DNA from: Axinella damicornis
Lineage: Eukaryota > Porifera > Demospongiae > Axinellida > Axinellidae
Direction of reading: 5' to 3'
NCBI GenBank assembly: GCA_963931865.1
Contig: OZ007511.1
Location: forward strand, 3,257,308 to 3,321,307
DNA length: 64,000 bases
Every line of letters starts with the position of its first letter. The first letter of the stretch is position 1. The notes beneath the pieces were generated by a model. It did no database searches, was not told where the DNA came from, and saw only the letters and a program-made list of their open reading frames with translations. Position numbers and translations under genes: made by a program. Shown in pieces: positions 62,740 to 64,000 of this stretch.

Positions 62740-62976
62740 GTATGCGAAAAGAATTTCCGTTGCTATGGCAGCGACACTCAGTATAATATCTATGGATAAA
62801 GGTTTTCAACGTTAGTTCCACTGCTGCATACCTCAAATCTTGATCAGTATAATCTCGGTTCCAGACTCTTGAGAATTTGGTACCAAAACTGGCCAGCAAG
62901 AGATCAACAGGAAATGTTTTTTTGTTCACACAGGCACTCCAATTCACTTCACTATCTCAATTTTTGCCTGCATGCA

Positions 62977-63504
62977 TACCGTATAGTGGGAAATTTTGTG
63001 GGTACAAATTTCTCAAATCTTCTAAAAAAACAAGATTTTTAAATCTGCGACGAAGGTCACGACCTATTACCACACCCCCTACTACTTCACATGCACCTGA
63101 ACTACTGGGGAGAACTCAGCATGCACTTCAGCATGGAAGCGAAGGTAAGAGAGCTACCATCGGCAGACGTGCTTGTGCACTGCCATGAAGGGAAGCATAA
63201 TTGGCGATCAGCAGCTGTTGTTCGCTCGGGATCTTGCTAAAGTATGGTCCTCTTAACTGTGTGCGCGACAATGTGCTATGCGTGCGATATGCAGCTACTT
63301 GCTGGCTTACTTTGTTAGCAACTGGTGGTCGATAAGGGTCCCATGTGGGATGGCAGTGCTTGTACAGGTCGTAGAACTAGAGCGACACAGCTAACTACTC
63401 CATGTGGCAAAATTTTTGCGGGGTTCATTATTTCACAAGTATAGGCATCCGATCACGAAAAACGCAAACGTTTGTGCCACGCAAAAATTTCTCGCTATAC
63501 GGTA
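62977..63504. mobile_element. MITE with TACCGTATAG termini
   Basis: The left TACCGTATAGTGGGAAATTT and the right AAATTTCTCGCTATACGGTA are inverted with few mismatches, and the ends are TA-flanked. About 528 bp, non-coding. It lies inside the last visible intron of the Calx-beta gene. Confidence 0.75.
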
Positions 63505-64000
63505 TCATTGTGGTCATGCCTCTTAAAAGATCACCCACTGAATCAATGTTCGTTTGATGGCCTCAAGGTCTGGGAACCAAACCATTGTTGGGGTTAAAAG
63601 CTCTCCTTGATTTTCGTTTAATTAATTAATTAATTAACTCTTTAGGGCCCAAATTTCTTTCTCTAGGTCATTTTCAGTCTATAGAACACTTAAACATACC
63701 CTAATTTCTGTTCCCTGGCGTTGCTGGGCTCGAAACTGCTCACACAGGTAATTTCAGCTACACTAAGCATATACGTGACTTAACCACACCCACTAACTAA
63801 CGAACTTGCAATCAAGCCTCCCGAGAAGTGGCCAACCTGCCGTAGCTAAAATCGGACCATGAACACTGGAAATGGAGGGCCTACAAGGCAAGACAGCTAC
63901 TTTCTAAGTCCATTTATGCCAAAAACGGCAGAAATAGCCCTCCCAGTGCCGACCAAGACCTTTCTACCGCGGAGCCCAGACACGGCCATGCTGTTTGCAC
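63505..64000. other. Right edge, no exon recognised
   Basis: Unique sequence with a short TTAA/ATTA tandem run at about 63617-63640. I searched for a second-half Calx-beta exon and found none. Confidence 0.5.

Noticed and set aside
63060..63147. Exon-like segment ending GAAG|GTAAGA
   Set aside because: It lies within a TA-flanked MITE and has no Calx-beta features.
1..64000. tRNA or rRNA genes
   Set aside because: I saw no cloverleaf with A- and B-box sequences and no conserved rRNA segments on either strand.

Overview
The window looks like a piece of a metazoan nuclear genome. Coding sequence is cut into short exons with GT-AG introns, the recognisable proteins are animal-type (an F-box/leucine-rich-repeat protein and a multi-Calx-beta extracellular protein), and the intergenic and intronic space is full of small inverted-repeat elements, minisatellites and simple repeats. 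A sponge (demosponge) is my best guess, because arrays of extracellular Calx-beta domains are prominent in sponges (aggregation factors), but this is inference. There is no bacterial, organellar or viral signature.

Layout. (1) 1-4.1 kb: no exon I can support. Several foldback/MITE-like elements, a 51-bp minisatellite (2.07-2.56 kb) and a repeat-bearing element (2.77-3.29 kb). (2) 4.11-5.45 kb: four consecutive in-phase exons for the C-terminal leucine-rich repeats of an FBXL2/FBXL20-type F-box protein. (3) 5.45-7.36 kb: non-coding, with an unrecognised minus-strand coding-like remnant at 6.5-7.3 kb. (4) 7.36-42.6 kb: one enormous satellite/minisatellite array built from two subunits of 10 and 11 bp, about 35 kb long, essentially CpG-free, with higher-order repeats of about 1.0, 1.7, 3.5, 4.0 and 5.0 kb. 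The very long open frames on its minus strand are compositional artefacts. A possible further in-phase exon of the LRR gene lies just right of the array, so the array may sit inside a single intron of about 37 kb. (5) 43.1-48.5 kb: a cluster of MITE families (one nested in another, one copy chimeric) around the start of a second gene. (6) 44.04-62.74 kb and beyond: a secreted protein gene on the plus strand. It has a signal-peptide exon, a cysteine-rich exon, then seven complete Calx-beta domains and the first half of an eighth. Every domain is encoded by exactly two exons and every junction is phase 1. One exon carries an apparent 1-nt deletion in a G run. Its introns hold simple repeats, a 36-bp minisatellite with a 758-bp higher-order repeat, and more MITEs. 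The gene runs off the right edge.

The two genes need not be functionally linked. The LRR gene would encode a substrate-recognition subunit of an SCF ubiquitin ligase. The Calx-beta gene would encode an extracellular, calcium-binding adhesion or matrix protein. The most unusual features are the helically phased two-letter 35-kb array and its likely intronic position, the rigid half-domain exon architecture of the Calx-beta gene, and a set of MITE families sharing TAG...CTA ends and 9-bp target duplications.
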